Part shown: piece by piece, positions 1 through 10,907 of the stretch
Numbering within the stretch: the stretch's first letter is position 1
How the letters are laid out: each line of letters starts with the position of its first letter
NCBI RefSeq assembly: GCF_012515855.1
Contig: NZ_JAAYXO010000107.1
Coordinates: forward strand, 1-45,078
From: Gordonia sp. (in: high G+C Gram-positive bacteria)
GTDB taxonomy: Bacteria; Actinomycetota; Actinomycetes; Mycobacteriales; Mycobacteriaceae
Direction of reading: 5' to 3'
Length of the DNA stretch: 45,078 bases
Program-made: the position numbers and the translations under genes
The notes under the pieces: generated by a model
Database searches by the model: none
What the model saw: only the letters and a program-made list of their open reading frames with translations
What the model was told of the DNA's origin: nothing

Positions 1-218
1 CGCGCAAGACGCACGTGAACGGCGATCAGGTCGACTACCTCGATCTGACCTTCCGCTGCCGCTGGATTGCCGGGGACCCGTATCCGGCCGACGGGGAACT
101 CACCGAGGTCGGCTGGCACCGCATCGACCACCTCGACGACGTCGCCTCCGACGACCTCCGCGAACGGATTCGCCTGGCCGCGACCGGTACCGGGGAGACG
201 GCCTTCCGAAAGAGGTGA
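1..218 (+). CDS. NUDIX hydrolase, C-terminal part (5' end outside window)
   Basis: The open frame enters from the left edge (first full codon at 3) and stops at TGA 216-218, leaving about 71 residues. The segment VDYLDLTFRCRW followed by DGELTEVGWHRIDHL is typical of the second half of a NUDIX fold: a strand carrying substrate-side residues, then the E-V-x-W turn and the C-terminal helix. The NUDIX box itself, which binds the metal and hydrolyses a nucleoside diphosphate linked to another moiety, would lie upstream and is not visible, so the substrate cannot be named. The gene is convergent with nuoN, with only 13 bases between the two stop codons and no obvious terminator hairpin. The family call rests on the C-terminal pattern alone. 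Confidence 0.6.
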   Translation, partial: RKTHVNGDQVDYLDLTFRCRWIAGDPYPADGELTEVGWHRIDHLDDVASDDLRERIRLAATGTGETAFRKR

Positions 219-231
219 CCTGCCCCAGAGA

Positions 232-1905
232 TCAGCGCAGAAAGGTCGACGCCGCGTCGGCGATGTCGAGCAGCCACTGCGGGAAGATGCCGAGCACGAG
301 GGTGATGGCGGCCGACACCGCGATCGGAATCGACGTCAGCAGACTCGGGGTGACCACGTCGGGGCCGTCGGCTGCCGGTTCGGCGAAGAACATGGCGACG
401 ATGACGCGGATGTAGAAGTAGGCGGCGATGGCGCTGCAGACCACACCGACGATCACCAGGGCCCAGGCGCCGTCGTCGCCCGCGGCGCTGAACACGGCGA
501 ACTTGGCGATGAATCCGCTGGTCAGCGGGATCCCGGCGAACGCGAGCAGGAACAGCGACATCATCGCGCCGACCAGCGGCCGACGACGCCCGAGACCGGT
601 CCAGGCGTCGAAGTCGGTGGCCTCGCGGCCGGTCTGGTCGCGCACCACCGACAGCAGCGCGAACGCGCCGAACGCAGACACCGCATAGGCGGCCACGTAG
701 AACAGTGTGGCGGCGACGCCCGCCTGACTGATGGTGATGGCTCCGACGAGCGCGAACCCGACGTGGCTCACCGACGAGTACGCCAGCATCCGCTTGATGT
801 CGTGCTGGGTGACAGCCATCAGGGTGGCGATGACCATCGTCGCGATCGCGGCCACCCACAGCGCCGGGCGCCAGTCCGATTGGAGGGACGGGAAGGCCAC
901 GTGCAGCACCCGGAGGAGCGCACCGAACGCGGCGACCTTGGTGGCCGACGCCATCAGCGCGGTCACTGGACTGGGAGCGCCCTGATACACGTCGGGCACC
1001 CACGACCCGAAGGGGACGGCCCCGACCTTGAAAAGCAGACCGACCGCGATCAACGCGAGGGCCAGCAGGGCGAGCGTGCGGTCGGCAGACCCGCCGAGGT
1101 GATTGCCCGCCACCGCTGCGCCGATCTCGCCCAGGTCCAATGAGCCCGTCGCCCCGTAGGCGAAGGACGCTCCGAACAGGAAGACTGCCGACGAGAACGC
1201 ACCGAGCAGGAAGTACTTGAGCGAGGCCTCCTGCGACAGTAGGCGACGGCGCCGCGCCAGCGCACACAGCAGGTACAGCGGCAGCGACAACACCTCGAGG
1301 GCGATGAACATGGTCAGCAGGTCGCCGCACGCGCCGAACAGCATCATGCCGCCGATGGCGAGCAGCGCGAGGGGATAGACCTCCGTGGTGATGGTGCCGG
1401 CACGGCCCGCGATGAGCTCGTCCGACGACCCGGGAACGGTGGCTCCGGACGGGGTGAAGGCGTCGGCGGGGAGGTCGGCGTCGTCGACGACGGATCCTTC
1501 GGCGTCCTGGCCGGACCCGGTCACCGCTATCCGTGCGCCGGCGGCGGTCCGGACTTCGAGGGGCGCCCACACCCGGTCGAGCCGGCGTTCGCCCATGACG
1601 GCCACCGCACCCAGCGACACCACCAGCACCGCACCCTGCAGAAACAGACTCGGCCCGTCGATCACGACCGCACCCGACATCGCATCGGACGCACCGTCGA
1701 CCTGGTACGAGCGGACGACGAACCCGAGAGCGACCATCGACGCGACCAGACCGGCCGCGGCCAGCGACAACTGGATCAGATAGCGGCGACCGGCGGGAGC
1801 GAAGGCCTCGACCAGCACCGACACCACGGCGACGCCGAACACGATCAGCATCGGCGACAGCCGGAAGTAGTCGATGCTCTGGGGGTCCATGGCGAGAGCG
1901 GTCAT
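232..1905 (-). CDS. nuoN: NADH-quinone oxidoreductase subunit N
   Basis: This is an antiporter-like membrane subunit of proton-pumping complex I and the last gene of the nuo operon. The 557-residue protein is almost entirely hydrophobic helices, with the conserved core LLSQEASLKYFLLGAFSSA and the segment HDIKRMLAYSSVSHVG that carry the lysines of the proton path. Residues about 108-174 form a hydrophilic insertion rich in Ala, Gly and Asp between early helices, longer than in enterobacterial NuoN; length variation here is usual in actinobacteria. The ATG at 1905 overlaps the nuoM stop by four bases (ATGA), and GGGAGG lies 7 bases upstream. An in-frame ATG five codons later is a weaker alternative. 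Confidence 0.96.
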   Translation of the reverse strand: MTALAMDPQSIDYFRLSPMLIVFGVAVVSVLVEAFAPAGRRYLIQLSLAAAGLVASMVALGFVVRSYQVDGASDAMSGAVVIDGPSLFLQGAVLVVSLGAVAVMGERRLDRVWAPLEVRTAAGARIAVTGSGQDAEGSVVDDADLPADAFTPSGATVPGSSDELIAGRAGTITTEVYPLALLAIGGMMLFGACGDLLTMFIALEVLSLPLYLLCALARRRRLLSQEASLKYFLLGAFSSAVFLFGASFAYGATGSLDLGEIGAAVAGNHLGGSADRTLALLALALIAVGLLFKVGAVPFGSWVPDVYQGAPSPVTALMASATKVAAFGALLRVLHVAFPSLQSDWRPALWVAAIATMVIATLMAVTQHDIKRMLAYSSVSHVGFALVGAITISQAGVAATLFYVAAYAVSAFGAFALLSVVRDQTGREATDFDAWTGLGRRRPLVGAMMSLFLLAFAGIPLTSGFIAKFAVFSAAGDDGAWALVIVGVVCSAIAAYFYIRVIVAMFFAEPAADGPDVVTPSLLTSIPIAVSAAITLVLGIFPQWLLDIADAASTFLR

Positions 1906-3557
1906 CGGGCCTCCCAGGTGCAGTCGAGTTCAACGGAAGTGTCGTACGCGCGTGTCATCGTGACGCCGTTCAGCGGCTGATACGCGCCTTCGTAGACGAC
2001 GTGACCGCACAGTGCGCGCTCGGCGCTCTGCTCCACCGCCGGATTGATGTAGTCGAGCGCCAGCCCCGGGAAGAAGCCCAGCACCAGCAACCCGACGATC
2101 AACGGCGCGACGACCACCTTCTGCCGCAGGCTCAGGTCGCGGATCTGCGGCTCGGACTGGTCGACGGTGGCGCTCTTGCGGACCGGACCGCCCATCATGC
2201 GCTGGTAGGTCCAGAGGATGTAGACCGCCGAGAGCACCAGCGCGATCGACGCGATGATCGCCGCGACCGGGTAGCGGACGAAGGTGCCGATGATCACGAG
2301 GAACTCGCTGACGAACGGTGCGAGTCCCGGCAGCGACAGGGTCGCCAGGCCCGCGACCAGGAAGGTCCCCGCCAGGATCGGCGCGATCTTCTGCACGCCG
2401 CCGTAGTCCGCGATCAGGGCGCTGCCGCGTTGGCTCACCAAGAATCCCGCGATCAGGAACAGCGCGGCGGTCGAGAGACCGTGGTTCACCATGTACAGCG
2501 CCGAGCCCGACTGACCCTGACTGGTGAGCGCGAAGACGCCGAGAACGATGAAGCCGAAGTGCGAGATCGACGTGTAGGCGATCAACCGCATCACGTCGCG
2601 CTGTCCGATCGCGCAGACGGCGCCGTAGACGATGCTGACCACGGCGAGCGCCGAGATCCAGGGAGCGAACGTGGCCGAAGCCTCGGGGAACAGACCGACG
2701 CAGAAGCGGAGCATGGCGAAGGTTCCGACCTTGTCCATGACGGCCATCATCATCACCGCGGCGGCCGGCGTGGTCGAGACGGCGGCGTCGGGCAGCCACG
2801 TGTGCAGCGGCCACAGCGGCGCCTTCACGGCGAACGCGAACAGGAAGCCGAGGAACAGGATGTTGAGGGCGGCGGGCGACGCGTCGAGGCCGCCGGTAGC
2901 CGCTGCGGCGGAGAGATCGATGAAGCTGAAGGTGCCGCCGCCGTCGCTCCCGAGATTCGACCGCGCGCTGACCACGTAGACGCCGATCACGGCGGCCAGC
3001 ATGATGAGTCCGCCGAACAAGTTGTACAGCAGGAACTTGACCGCGGCTCGCGCCCGCACCTTCTCGTCCGCCGGACCGAAACCACCGATGAGGAAGTACA
3101 TCGGCACCAGCATGGCCTCGAAGAAGATGTAGAACAGCAGGACGTCGGTGGCGACGAAGCTCATCAACACCATCGCCTCGACGGCCAGCATCAACGCCAG
3201 ATAGATGTGCACCCGTCGCGGACTGCCGGAACCGGGTGTCACGTCGCGCCACCCCGCCAGCAGCAGGATCGGCGTCAACACCACGGTCAGCAGAATCAGC
3301 ACCAGCCCGATGCCGTCGAGCGCGAGCGAGTAGCGGGCGCCGAACGCCGGGATCCAGCTGACGTCCTCGATGAGTTGGAAGCGACCGTCGCCCGCGGAGA
3401 ACTGCGTCGCCACGATCACCGCCCACACCACGGTCAGCAGCGAGGCGCCCAGCGCGACATGCTTGGCGTTCTCGGCCCGCGAGGCGGGCATCACCAGAAC
3501 CACCAGCGACGCGACGGCGGGCAGCAACCAGAGCACCGTGAGCCAGGGCATCGTCAT
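1902..3557 (-). CDS. nuoM: NADH-quinone oxidoreductase subunit M
   Basis: This is the second antiporter-like membrane subunit of complex I, about 551 residues. It begins [19 protein letters not shown], a first membrane helix. The family core is visible as [16 protein letters not shown] (with the conserved Glu), [12 protein letters not shown], and [25 protein letters not shown], where charged residues line the proton channel. [15 protein letters not shown] is also diagnostic. The same frame stays open upstream to 5297, but that part is Arg-rich antisense of nuoL and not protein; the ATG at 3557 overlaps the nuoL stop (ATGA) and fits the family. A short soluble C-terminal tail ([16 protein letters not shown]...) follows the last helix. 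Confidence 0.95.
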   Translation of the reverse strand: MTMPWLTVLWLLPAVASLVVLVMPASRAENAKHVALGASLLTVVWAVIVATQFSAGDGRFQLIEDVSWIPAFGARYSLALDGIGLVLILLTVVLTPILLLAGWRDVTPGSGSPRRVHIYLALMLAVEAMVLMSFVATDVLLFYIFFEAMLVPMYFLIGGFGPADEKVRARAAVKFLLYNLFGGLIMLAAVIGVYVVSARSNLGSDGGGTFSFIDLSAAAATGGLDASPAALNILFLGFLFAFAVKAPLWPLHTWLPDAAVSTTPAAAVMMMAVMDKVGTFAMLRFCVGLFPEASATFAPWISALAVVSIVYGAVCAIGQRDVMRLIAYTSISHFGFIVLGVFALTSQGQSGSALYMVNHGLSTAALFLIAGFLVSQRGSALIADYGGVQKIAPILAGTFLVAGLATLSLPGLAPFVSEFLVIIGTFVRYPVAAIIASIALVLSAVYILWTYQRMMGGPVRKSATVDQSEPQIRDLSLRQKVVVAPLIVGLLVLGFFPGLALDYINPAVEQSAERALCGHVVYEGAYQPLNGVTMTRAYDTSVELDCTWEAR

Positions 3558-5455
3558 AGCGCGCTCACCACCAGGGTCAGAGCGGCCACCAGGACGGTGC
3601 CCGCGAGGATCGAGAGGGCGTACGAGCGGACGAAGCCGTTCTGGCTCTGCCGAGTGACCTCCGACAATCCGGTCACCGCCGTGCCGATGCCCACCGTCGC
3701 GCCACTGAGGAGCCGGTCCTCGACGCGGACGAGGCCCGCGGTCAGCAGTTGGCCGGGAGCGGCGACGACGCGTTCGTTGAAGACGTCGCCGTAGAGGTCG
3801 GCGCGTGCCGCACGGGTGAGCTCGGAGACGTCGACGGGCGCGGTCTCGGGGACCGGGGCACGACCGTACCGGTTCCACGCGATGCCGACGCCGATGAGGA
3901 CCACCACCAGCACGACCACCGTGACCGCCCACGCGGGCAGTGGCCCGTGATGCTCGGGCGCGGTTCCGACCACCGGCGCGAGGAAATCGGTCAGCGTGCC
4001 GCCGATGGCGAGCAGCCCGCCGGAGAACACCGAGCCGACGGCGAGCGCGATCATCGGGCCGGTCATCGACGGCGGGGCCTCGTGCGGTTTGGCGTCGGGC
4101 GCCCAGCGGCGTTCGCCCAGGAACGTCATCACCATGACGCGCGTCATGTAGAACGCGGTGATGCCTGCGCCGACGATCGCGGCCAGACCGAGGAGCCATC
4201 CGCGCGCGCCGCCCGACGAGAGGGCTGCCTCGATGATGTGGTCCTTGGAGTAGAAACCGGAGAACGGCGGAATCCCGATGATCGCGAGATAGCCGAAGCC
4301 GAAGGTGACGAAGGTGATCGGCATGACCGTCCGGAGTCCGCCGAGACGACGCATGTCGGTCTCGTCGTTCATCGCGTGCATCACCGAACCGGATCCGAGG
4401 AACAGTCCGGCCTTGAAGAAGCCGTGGGTCAGCAGGTGCAGGATCGCGACCGCGTAGCCTGCCGGGCCGAGTCCGGCGGCCAACACCATGTAGCCGATCT
4501 GGCTCATCGTCGACGCGGCAAGCGCCTTCTTGATGTCGTCCTTGGCGCAACCGACGATGGCGCCGAACAGCAGGGTCACCACGCCGACCACCACGACACC
4601 GGTCTGCGCGTGGGGCGCGAGGTTGAAGAGCGGCGCCGACCGCGTGATGAGGTAGACGCCCGCGGTGACCATGGTCGCCGCGTGGATCAGCGCCGACACC
4701 GGGGTGGGACCCTCCATCGCGTCGCCCAGCCAGGCCTGCAGCGGAACCTGCGCCGACTTGGCGCAGGCGCCGAGCAACAGCATGAAGCAGATGAACGTCA
4801 GGGTGGTCTCGCTCGCGTCCGGCGCCTCCGCGAACACGCTGCCGAAGTCGACGGCGCCGAAGGTGGCGAACATCAGCGCGAGCGCGACCACCATCCCGAT
4901 GTCGCCGACGCGGTTCATCACGAAGGCCTTCTTGGCGGCTGTCGCGGCTGCGGGCTTGTGCTGCCAGAACCCGATGAGCAGGTAGGAGGCCAGGCCGACG
5001 CCTTCCCACCCGAGGTAGAGCCCGAGGTAGCTGTCGGCCAGCACCAGGACCAGCATGGCGGCGACGAACAGGTTGAGGTACGCGAAGAAGCGTCGGCGGG
5101 CGGGGTCGTCGGCCATGTACCCGATGGAGTACAGGTGAATCAGCGTGCCGACGACGGTGATGAGCAGGACGAAGCACATAGACAGTTGATCGAGCAGCAG
5201 GGTGGCGTCGACGCGGAACGACCCGGCGGAGATCCACTCGTAGGTTCCGGTCCGCACGGCACGGGAGGCGTCGTCGCGGCCGATCATCCCGATCCACATC
5301 GCGATGCCCAGCACAGCGGAGGCGCCGGCGAGGGCGGTGGCGAGCAGATGGCCCCAGCGGTCCGTGCGACGTCCGCCGACCAGCAGGATCAGCGCGCCGA
5401 GCGCGGGCAATCCGGGAATCAACCAGAGCAGGGTGCTGGTGAGATGGTGGCTCAT
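3554..5455 (-). CDS. nuoL: NADH-quinone oxidoreductase subunit L
   Basis: This is the distal and largest antiporter-like subunit of complex I (633 residues), which carries the long lateral helix at its C-terminus. Conserved segments include [19 protein letters not shown] near residue 130, [38 protein letters not shown], and [21 protein letters not shown] with the proton-path lysines. [21 protein letters not shown] is a further family signature. The start [20 protein letters not shown] gives a first membrane helix at once. The gene is separated from nuoK by only 4 bases and overlaps nuoM by 4, so translation is very probably coupled. Nothing in it looks damaged. Confidence 0.96.
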   Translation of the reverse strand: MSHHLTSTLLWLIPGLPALGALILLVGGRRTDRWGHLLATALAGASAVLGIAMWIGMIGRDDASRAVRTGTYEWISAGSFRVDATLLLDQLSMCFVLLITVVGTLIHLYSIGYMADDPARRRFFAYLNLFVAAMLVLVLADSYLGLYLGWEGVGLASYLLIGFWQHKPAAATAAKKAFVMNRVGDIGMVVALALMFATFGAVDFGSVFAEAPDASETTLTFICFMLLLGACAKSAQVPLQAWLGDAMEGPTPVSALIHAATMVTAGVYLITRSAPLFNLAPHAQTGVVVVGVVTLLFGAIVGCAKDDIKKALAASTMSQIGYMVLAAGLGPAGYAVAILHLLTHGFFKAGLFLGSGSVMHAMNDETDMRRLGGLRTVMPITFVTFGFGYLAIIGIPPFSGFYSKDHIIEAALSSGGARGWLLGLAAIVGAGITAFYMTRVMVMTFLGERRWAPDAKPHEAPPSMTGPMIALAVGSVFSGGLLAIGGTLTDFLAPVVGTAPEHHGPLPAWAVTVVVLVVVLIGVGIAWNRYGRAPVPETAPVDVSELTRAARADLYGDVFNERVVAAPGQLLTAGLVRVEDRLLSGATVGIGTAVTGLSEVTRQSQNGFVRSYALSILAGTVLVAALTLVVSAL

Positions 5456-5459
5456 CGGG

Positions 5460-5759
5460 TCACCGCCTCAACAGGTTCGCGTTGTCGACCGACGCGGAGC
5501 GGCGCGTCCGGAAGATCATCATGATGATCGCCAGTCCGACCACCACCTCGGCTGCGGCGACGACCATCGTGAAGAAGGCGATCACCTGGCCGTCGAGGCT
5601 GCCGTGCATGCGCGCGAACGTGACGAACGAGAGGTTGCCCGCGTTGAGCATCAGTTCGATGGACATGAAGACGACGATGGCGTTGCGGCGGATCAGGACG
5701 CCCGCGGCGCCGACCGCGAACAGGATCGCGGCCAGGTACAGGTAATTGGCGGGATTCAT
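5460..5759 (-). CDS. nuoK: NADH-quinone oxidoreductase subunit K
   Basis: This is a small three-helix membrane subunit of complex I, 99 residues, the usual size. It has the conserved pattern [24 protein letters not shown] and [17 protein letters not shown]; the two buried glutamates in helices 2 and 3 (SIELML and AAAEV) that relay protons are both present. The ATG at 5759 overlaps the nuoJ stop codon in an ATGA junction. The frame remains open upstream as antisense-like Arg-rich sequence, which was rejected as protein because nuoJ fully occupies that stretch. Confidence 0.96.
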   Translation of the reverse strand: MNPANYLYLAAILFAVGAAGVLIRRNAIVVFMSIELMLNAGNLSFVTFARMHGSLDGQVIAFFTMVVAAAEVVVGLAIIMMIFRTRRSASVDNANLLRR

Positions 5760-6550
5760 CGGTGGTCCTCCAACTCCGGATCGGTGGACCCAGCGTCGGC
5801 GGCGAGTTCGCGCGCGGTGATCATGGCGTTGACCGACAACGTCGACGGACTGCCGTCCGGTTCCCGGGCGGGGATGTCGACGGCGTTGTGGCGTGCGTAC
5901 ACGCCCGGCGGGGGAAGCGGGGTGGCGTGCGAGCCGCTGGCGAACCGCTCGATCGAGAGCTCGCGCTGGCCCCGTCGCGGACCGAGCCGAGGCCGGTGGG
6001 CGAGCACCATCGCGCCGAGCGTGGCGGCGATCAGCAACGCCCCGGTGAGCTCGAACGCCCACAGGTACCGACCGAAGATCAGCTCGGCCAGGGCGCGGAT
6101 GTTCTCGTTGCCGCCTCCCGGGGCCGATCCGCGGCTGTAGTCGGGGGCGCCGACGAACACGCTGAGGCTCGCGGTGCCGATCGCCGCGACCAGCAGGATC
6201 GCGAAGCCGAGGCCCAGACCGAGGGCCGCGAATCGTTGGCCCTTGATGGTCTCGACCAGCGACTCGGACGAGTCGACACCGATCAGCATCAGCACGAACA
6301 GGAACAGCATCATCACCGCGCCGGTATAGACCACCACCTGCACAACGCCGAGGAACAGCGCACCCTGGATCACGTAGAACACCGCGAGGATGATCATCGT
6401 CATCGCCAGGAACACCGCCGAGTACACGGCCTTCGGGCTCAGTACGACGCCGAGCGCACCGATCACGACGATCGTGCCGAGCACCCAGAAGGTCACCGCC
6501 TCGGTCCCCGAGGTGCGGGTGAGCTCCTCGGCCAGGAGCAGGCTCGTCAT
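5756..6550 (-). CDS. nuoJ: NADH-quinone oxidoreductase subunit J
   Basis: This is a five-helix membrane subunit of complex I, 264 residues. The core is recognisable in [46 protein letters not shown], whose pi-bulge helix couples quinone chemistry to pumping. After the last helix (about residue 175) there is a soluble, Pro/Arg-rich tail of some 85 residues, longer than in proteobacterial NuoJ; such tails are common in actinobacterial homologues and their role is not known to me. The start [15 protein letters not shown] overlaps the nuoI stop (ATGA at 6547-6550). Confidence 0.95.
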   Translation of the reverse strand: MTSLLLAEELTRTSGTEAVTFWVLGTIVVIGALGVVLSPKAVYSAVFLAMTMIILAVFYVIQGALFLGVVQVVVYTGAVMMLFLFVLMLIGVDSSESLVETIKGQRFAALGLGLGFAILLVAAIGTASLSVFVGAPDYSRGSAPGGGNENIRALAELIFGRYLWAFELTGALLIAATLGAMVLAHRPRLGPRRGQRELSIERFASGSHATPLPPPGVYARHNAVDIPAREPDGSPSTLSVNAMITARELAADAGSTDPELEDHR

Positions 6551-7131
6551 GCGTCGCCCGCGTTCTGGTCGGACCGGACCCCGGTCCGCAATCCGTCCGG
6601 GCCGACCTCACCGCGGTAGTAGTCCTCGGGGCGAGAACCCTCGGCCATCGGGTGCGGCACCGGGGTCATGCCCGGTTCCATCGGCGCCAGCAGCTGATCC
6701 TTCTCGTAGATCATCCCGGCCCGCGACGGCCCGGCCATCTCGTAGTCGTTGGTCATGGTGAGGGCGCGTGTGGGACAGGCTTCGATGCAGAGGCCGCAGC
6801 CGATGCAGCGCAAGTAGTTGATCTGGTAGACGCGGCCGTACCGTTCGCCGGGCGAGTATCGGCCGTCGTCGGTGTTGTCGGCGCCCTCGACGTAGATCGC
6901 GTCCGCGGGGCACGCCCAGGCGCAGAGTTCGCAGCCGATGCACTTCTCGAGGCCGTCGTCGTAGCGGTTGAGCTGGTGGCGGCCGTGGTAGCGGCGCGAT
7001 GTCGGCTCCTTCTTCTCCGGGTACTCCTCGGTGATCGTCGGACGGAACATGCCGCCGAAGGTGACACCGAAACCGGCCAGGGCCTCCGGGATTCGGAACA
7101 GCGACGAGTTGGGCTTGCCGGACTCAGACAT
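6547..7131 (-). CDS. nuoI: NADH-quinone oxidoreductase subunit I (two [4Fe-4S] clusters)
   Basis: This is the ferredoxin-like peripheral subunit that passes electrons through clusters N6a and N6b towards NuoB. The protein has 194 residues from [15 protein letters not shown]. Two classic binding motifs are intact: [12 protein letters not shown] with Cys 64, 67, 70 and 74, and [12 protein letters not shown] with Cys 109, 112, 115 and 119. The frame is open a further 22 codons upstream (to 7197), but that part overlaps nuoH, is Pro/Arg-rich and lacks family similarity, so the ATG at 7131 was chosen; it overlaps the end of nuoH by 8 bases. The C-terminal 60 residues after the second motif are a soluble tail ([15 protein letters not shown]). 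Confidence 0.95.
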   Translation of the reverse strand: MSESGKPNSSLFRIPEALAGFGVTFGGMFRPTITEEYPEKKEPTSRRYHGRHQLNRYDDGLEKCIGCELCAWACPADAIYVEGADNTDDGRYSPGERYGRVYQINYLRCIGCGLCIEACPTRALTMTNDYEMAGPSRAGMIYEKDQLLAPMEPGMTPVPHPMAEGSRPEDYYRGEVGPDGLRTGVRSDQNAGDA

Positions 7132-8479
7132 GACGGGCCTCCTCGGCAGCGGGTAGGTCGGCGGACTCTTCTGCGGATGTCGGGGTCGCCGCAGCATCGA
7201 TCGACGGCACCGAGGTCGGGAGCACCTGACCGGGCAGCGGCGGCACCGGGAAGCCGCCCGCCATCGGATCGAACGGTGTCCCGGGTGCGGGCGGGTCGGG
7301 CTTCGGGGCCGGAGCTCCGCCGACGGTCACGCGCTTGATCGCCACGAGGAGGACAGCCGTCACCACCAGGCCCGCGGCGGCCAGGACCAGACTCGACGTC
7401 CAGTCCGACGCCCCGCGCGTGGCCTGCCGGATCACCGCGACCACCATCACCCAGACCAAGGCGAACGGGATCAGGACCTTCCATCCGAGACCCATGAACT
7501 GGTCGTAGCGAAGGCGCGGCAGGGTGGTGCGCAGCCAGATGAAGACGAAGAGGAAAGCCCACATCTTCGCGGTGAACCAGAGCAGCGGCCACCAACCGGA
7601 GTTGGCGCCGTCCCAGATCGAGAGGGGCCACGGCGCCTGCCAGCCGCCGAGAAAGAGCGTGGTGGCGAGCGCCGACACCGTGGCCATGTTGATGTACTCG
7701 GCGAGCATGAACATCGCGAACTTCAGCGACGAGTACTCGGTGTGGAATCCGCCGACCAGTTCGCCTTCGGCTTCGGGAAGGTCGAAGGGCGCGCGGTTGG
7801 TCTCGCCGACCATTGAGATCGCGTAGATCACGAACGACGGCAGCAGGAGCAGGATGTACCAGTGGTGCACCTGCGCGGCGACGGTCTCGGACGTCGACAT
7901 GGTGGTAGAGAGCAGGAAGACGGCGGCGAACGACAATCCCATGGCGATCTCGTACGAGATCACCTGGGCCGTGGATCGCAGTCCGCCCAGCAGCGGGTAT
8001 GTGGAGCCGGACGACCACCCGGCCAGCACGATTCCGTAGACGCCGATCGAGGCGAGCGCGAGCACGTAGAGCACCCCGACCGGTAGGTCGGTCAGCTGCA
8101 GCGGCGTCCAATGCCCGAAGACGGAGACCTCCGGACCCATCGGGATCACCGCGAACGCCATCACGGCGGGCACCACCGAGATGACCGGTGCCAGGAAGTA
8201 CAGCACCTTGTCGACGCCGAACGGCGTGATCCCCTCCTTGAGAGCGAGCTTGACGCCGTCGGCCAGTGACTGCAACGCCCCGTGCCAGCCCACTCGGTTG
8301 GGACCGATCCGGTACTGCATGCGCGCCATGATCTTGCGTTCGGCGAGGATCCCCACCAGGACGGTCAGCACCAGGAACACGAAGATCAGGATCGACTTGG
8401 CGAGCACGAGCCACCAGGCGTCGTGGCCGAAGCTCGACAGATCGGGGAATGCGGTCTGTGCCTGCGTCGAGTCAATCAT
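7124..8479 (-). CDS. nuoH: NADH-quinone oxidoreductase subunit H
   Basis: This is the membrane subunit that forms the quinone entrance together with NuoB and NuoD. About 451 residues. Family signatures are [22 protein letters not shown] near the N-terminus, [10 protein letters not shown], the acidic loop [27 protein letters not shown], and [24 protein letters not shown]. The last 60 or so residues are a Pro/Ala/Asp-rich soluble tail ([15 protein letters not shown]...), beyond the length of proteobacterial NuoH; extended tails are typical of actinobacteria. ATG at 8479 was chosen over the GTG two codons upstream (8485); both overlap the end of nuoG. Confidence 0.95.
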   Translation of the reverse strand: MIDSTQAQTAFPDLSSFGHDAWWLVLAKSILIFVFLVLTVLVGILAERKIMARMQYRIGPNRVGWHGALQSLADGVKLALKEGITPFGVDKVLYFLAPVISVVPAVMAFAVIPMGPEVSVFGHWTPLQLTDLPVGVLYVLALASIGVYGIVLAGWSSGSTYPLLGGLRSTAQVISYEIAMGLSFAAVFLLSTTMSTSETVAAQVHHWYILLLLPSFVIYAISMVGETNRAPFDLPEAEGELVGGFHTEYSSLKFAMFMLAEYINMATVSALATTLFLGGWQAPWPLSIWDGANSGWWPLLWFTAKMWAFLFVFIWLRTTLPRLRYDQFMGLGWKVLIPFALVWVMVVAVIRQATRGASDWTSSLVLAAAGLVVTAVLLVAIKRVTVGGAPAPKPDPPAPGTPFDPMAGGFPVPPLPGQVLPTSVPSIDAAATPTSAEESADLPAAEEARHV

Positions 8480-10907
8480 TCTCACGGCCCCCGTTCGCGG
8501 CCGCGGGCTCGATGGTGACCAGCGCGCCCGGTGCCACGTTGAGCATCGGGCACACCCGGGATCCCGGGGAGTTCATCGGCAGCCAGACCACCCGGTCGGG
8601 CATCTCGGTGATCGTCAACGGCAGATCGATCGCAGCGTGATCGGCGCGGACCCCGACGCGGTCGCCGTCGGCCACACCGATCTCGCGGGCGGTGGCCGCG
8701 GACAGGCGGACGGTTGCGGGGTGCGCCGTGCCCGCCAGGTTCGGTTCGCCGTCCTGCATCCGGCCGAAGTCGAGCAGCATCCGCCACGACGCGAGCACCG
8801 CTTGGCCCTTCGCCGGCGTCGGGAGGTCGGGGAGGCCCGCCGGGCCGAGCTCCTGCCGCTCGCCCTGCCAGCCGCCGATGGCGGCGAACTCGGCATGGAT
8901 GGTCGCGGCGTCGTTGCAGCGGAGGTCGACGCCCATCTCGGCCGCAAGCGCGTGGAGCACGCGGTGGTCGGAGACGGGTAGTGCGCCGCCGTCACCCTGT
9001 GCGGGCGGCAGCGCGACGTCGAAGGGCCGCGGACGCCCCTCCCAGTCGACGAAGGTGCCTGCCTTCTCGGCGACCGCGGCCACTGGGAACACCACGTCGG
9101 CTCGCACGGAGACGGCACTGCGTCGCAGTTCCAGGCTGATCACGAAGTCGGCGGCATCGAGAGCCCGATGGGCTGCCGCGGGGTCCGGCAGGTCGTCGAA
9201 CTCGACGCCGCCGACGACTATGGCCGAGAGATCGCCCGAGGTCAGGGCGTCGAGCATGGCCGCGGTTCCGCGGCCGGGGGTCGCGGGTGGACGCGAGCCC
9301 CACACGGCGGCGAGGTCGCCGCGCGCCCGATCCGACGAGAGCGGCCGGCCGGCTGGGAGCAGATTGGGGGCGGCCCCCACGTCGAGGGCACCGCGCTCGC
9401 CTGCCCGGCGGGGGACCCACGCCAGATGTGCACCCGTCGCCGCGGCGAGATCGGCCGCGGCGGACAACGCGCCGGGGAAGGCGGCGAGGCGTTCGCCGAC
9501 CAGCAGCACGGCACCGGGCTCGGCCAGCAGGCGGTGCACGCGCTCCTCGCGGAGCACGGCCGCCTCGTGGCCGGGAACGCACGGCAGGAGCGAGCCGTCG
9601 AGCTTGGTGACGCCGGGACTGGCCCACGCGGCGATCGCGTACACCCGCTGTCGGCGGTGTCGCACAGCCTTCCGGAGACGAAGGAACAGCATCGGGCATT
9701 CCTCTTCGGGCTCCAGACCGGCCATCACGACCGTCGGTGCATGCTCGAGTTCGGTGTAGGTGAGTCCGATGCCGCTGCCCGCGACGTGCGCGGCCAAGAA
9801 GTCGGCTTCTTCGGCCGAGTGCGAACGGACCCGGAAGTCGACGTCGTTGCTGGCCAGAGCCACGCGAGCGAACTTGCCGTATGCGTAGGCGTCTTCGACG
9901 GTGGCGCGCCCGCCGATCAGCACGCCGGTGCGTCCGCGGGCCGCGGCGAGTCCGCGGGCCGCGACGGCGAGCGCGTGCGACCACGCGGCCTCGTGCAGTT
10001 CGCCGTCGTCGCCGCGGACCAGCGGCGCGGTGACGCGATCGGGACGGGTGGCGTAGGTGAACGCCCATCGACCCTTGTCGCAGTTCCATTCTTCGTTGAC
10101 CTCGGGATCGTCGCCGGCCATGCGGCGGAGCACCTGGCCGCGCCGGTGATCGGTGCGCTGGGCGCAGCCGCCCGCGCAGTGCTCGCAGACGCTCGGCGAC
10201 GAGATCAGGTCGAACGGCCGCGACCGGAAGCGGTACGCGGTGCCGGTGAGGGCGCCCACCGGGCAGATCTGCACGGTGTTTCCGGAGAAATAGGAGTCGA
10301 AGGGCTCGTCGGAGGTGGTGCTGACCTGCTGTCGTGCGCCGCGCTCGGCGAGCTCGATCAGCGGGTCGCCCGCGATCTCGTCGGCGAAGCGAGTGCAGCG
10401 GGCACACGAGATGCACCGCTCGCGGTCGAGCAGGATCCCGGTCGAGAGTGGTACCGGTTTGGTGAAGATCCGTTTGACGCCGCCGTACCGGGACTGCGGA
10501 CGCCCGGCCGTCATCGCCTGGTTCTGCAGGGGACATTCGCCGCCCTTGTCGCAGGTGGGGCAGTCGAGCGGGTGGTTGATCAGCAGCAGCTCCATCACGC
10601 CCTCTTGCGCGCGATCGGCGGTGGCGGATGTGCGTTGCGTCCGAACGACCATGCCCTCGGTCGCGACGATGGTGCACGACGCCATCGGCTTGCGCTGGCC
10701 TTCCACATCGACCAGGCACTGGCGGCACGCGCCCGCGGGGGCCAGCAGCGGATGGTCGCAGAAGCGGGGGATCTCGATGCCGACCGTTTCGGCCGCCCGA
10801 ATCACCAGCGTGCCCTTGGGTACGGAGACCTCGACGTCGTCGATCGTGAGCGTCACCTTGTCAGCGGGGGCGGGACCATCAGGCGTCGAGTTCTTGGGTG
10901 CGGTCAC
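8472..10907 (-). CDS. nuoG: NADH-quinone oxidoreductase subunit G
   Basis: This is the largest peripheral subunit of complex I, 811 residues, carrying several iron-sulfur clusters between NuoF and NuoI. The [2Fe-2S] ligands are Cys 50, 61, 64 and 78 ([17 protein letters not shown]...MASC). Next come the His/Cys cluster motif [18 protein letters not shown] and [21 protein letters not shown] followed by NCDKGRWAF matches the extra off-pathway cluster N7 of the molybdopterin-oxidoreductase-like domain. The GTG at 10907 overlaps the nuoF stop (GTGA). The long open frame upstream to 12185 is antisense-like and was discarded. The C-terminal half is the degenerate molybdopterin-binding fold typical of NuoG. 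Confidence 0.95.
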   Translation of the reverse strand: MTAPKNSTPDGPAPADKVTLTIDDVEVSVPKGTLVIRAAETVGIEIPRFCDHPLLAPAGACRQCLVDVEGQRKPMASCTIVATEGMVVRTQRTSATADRAQEGVMELLLINHPLDCPTCDKGGECPLQNQAMTAGRPQSRYGGVKRIFTKPVPLSTGILLDRERCISCARCTRFADEIAGDPLIELAERGARQQVSTTSDEPFDSYFSGNTVQICPVGALTGTAYRFRSRPFDLISSPSVCEHCAGGCAQRTDHRRGQVLRRMAGDDPEVNEEWNCDKGRWAFTYATRPDRVTAPLVRGDDGELHEAAWSHALAVAARGLAAARGRTGVLIGGRATVEDAYAYGKFARVALASNDVDFRVRSHSAEEADFLAAHVAGSGIGLTYTELEHAPTVVMAGLEPEEECPMLFLRLRKAVRHRRQRVYAIAAWASPGVTKLDGSLLPCVPGHEAAVLREERVHRLLAEPGAVLLVGERLAAFPGALSAAADLAAATGAHLAWVPRRAGERGALDVGAAPNLLPAGRPLSSDRARGDLAAVWGSRPPATPGRGTAAMLDALTSGDLSAIVVGGVEFDDLPDPAAAHRALDAADFVISLELRRSAVSVRADVVFPVAAVAEKAGTFVDWEGRPRPFDVALPPAQGDGGALPVSDHRVLHALAAEMGVDLRCNDAATIHAEFAAIGGWQGERQELGPAGLPDLPTPAKGQAVLASWRMLLDFGRMQDGEPNLAGTAHPATVRLSAATAREIGVADGDRVGVRADHAAIDLPLTITEMPDRVVWLPMNSPGSRVCPMLNVAPGALVTIEPAAANGGREND

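Noticed and set aside
35-1933. A 632-codon open frame on the minus strand in a different frame from nuoN
   Set aside because: It is extremely Arg/Gly/Pro-rich and has no family pattern, while nuoN in another frame is a clear match with proper start and overlap. Such shadow frames are expected in high-GC DNA.
1902-5297. A 1131-codon continuous frame containing nuoM, as a possible fusion protein
   Set aside because: The upstream 580 codons are antisense-like in composition and overlap nuoL in another frame; nuoM starts at its own ATG with a 4-base overlap.
2001-5524. Long plus-strand open frames opposite nuoM and nuoL (about 600 codons each)
   Set aside because: They are made of Arg, Asp, Glu, His and Gln, typical antisense translation of hydrophobic membrane-protein genes; no ribosome sites or domains.
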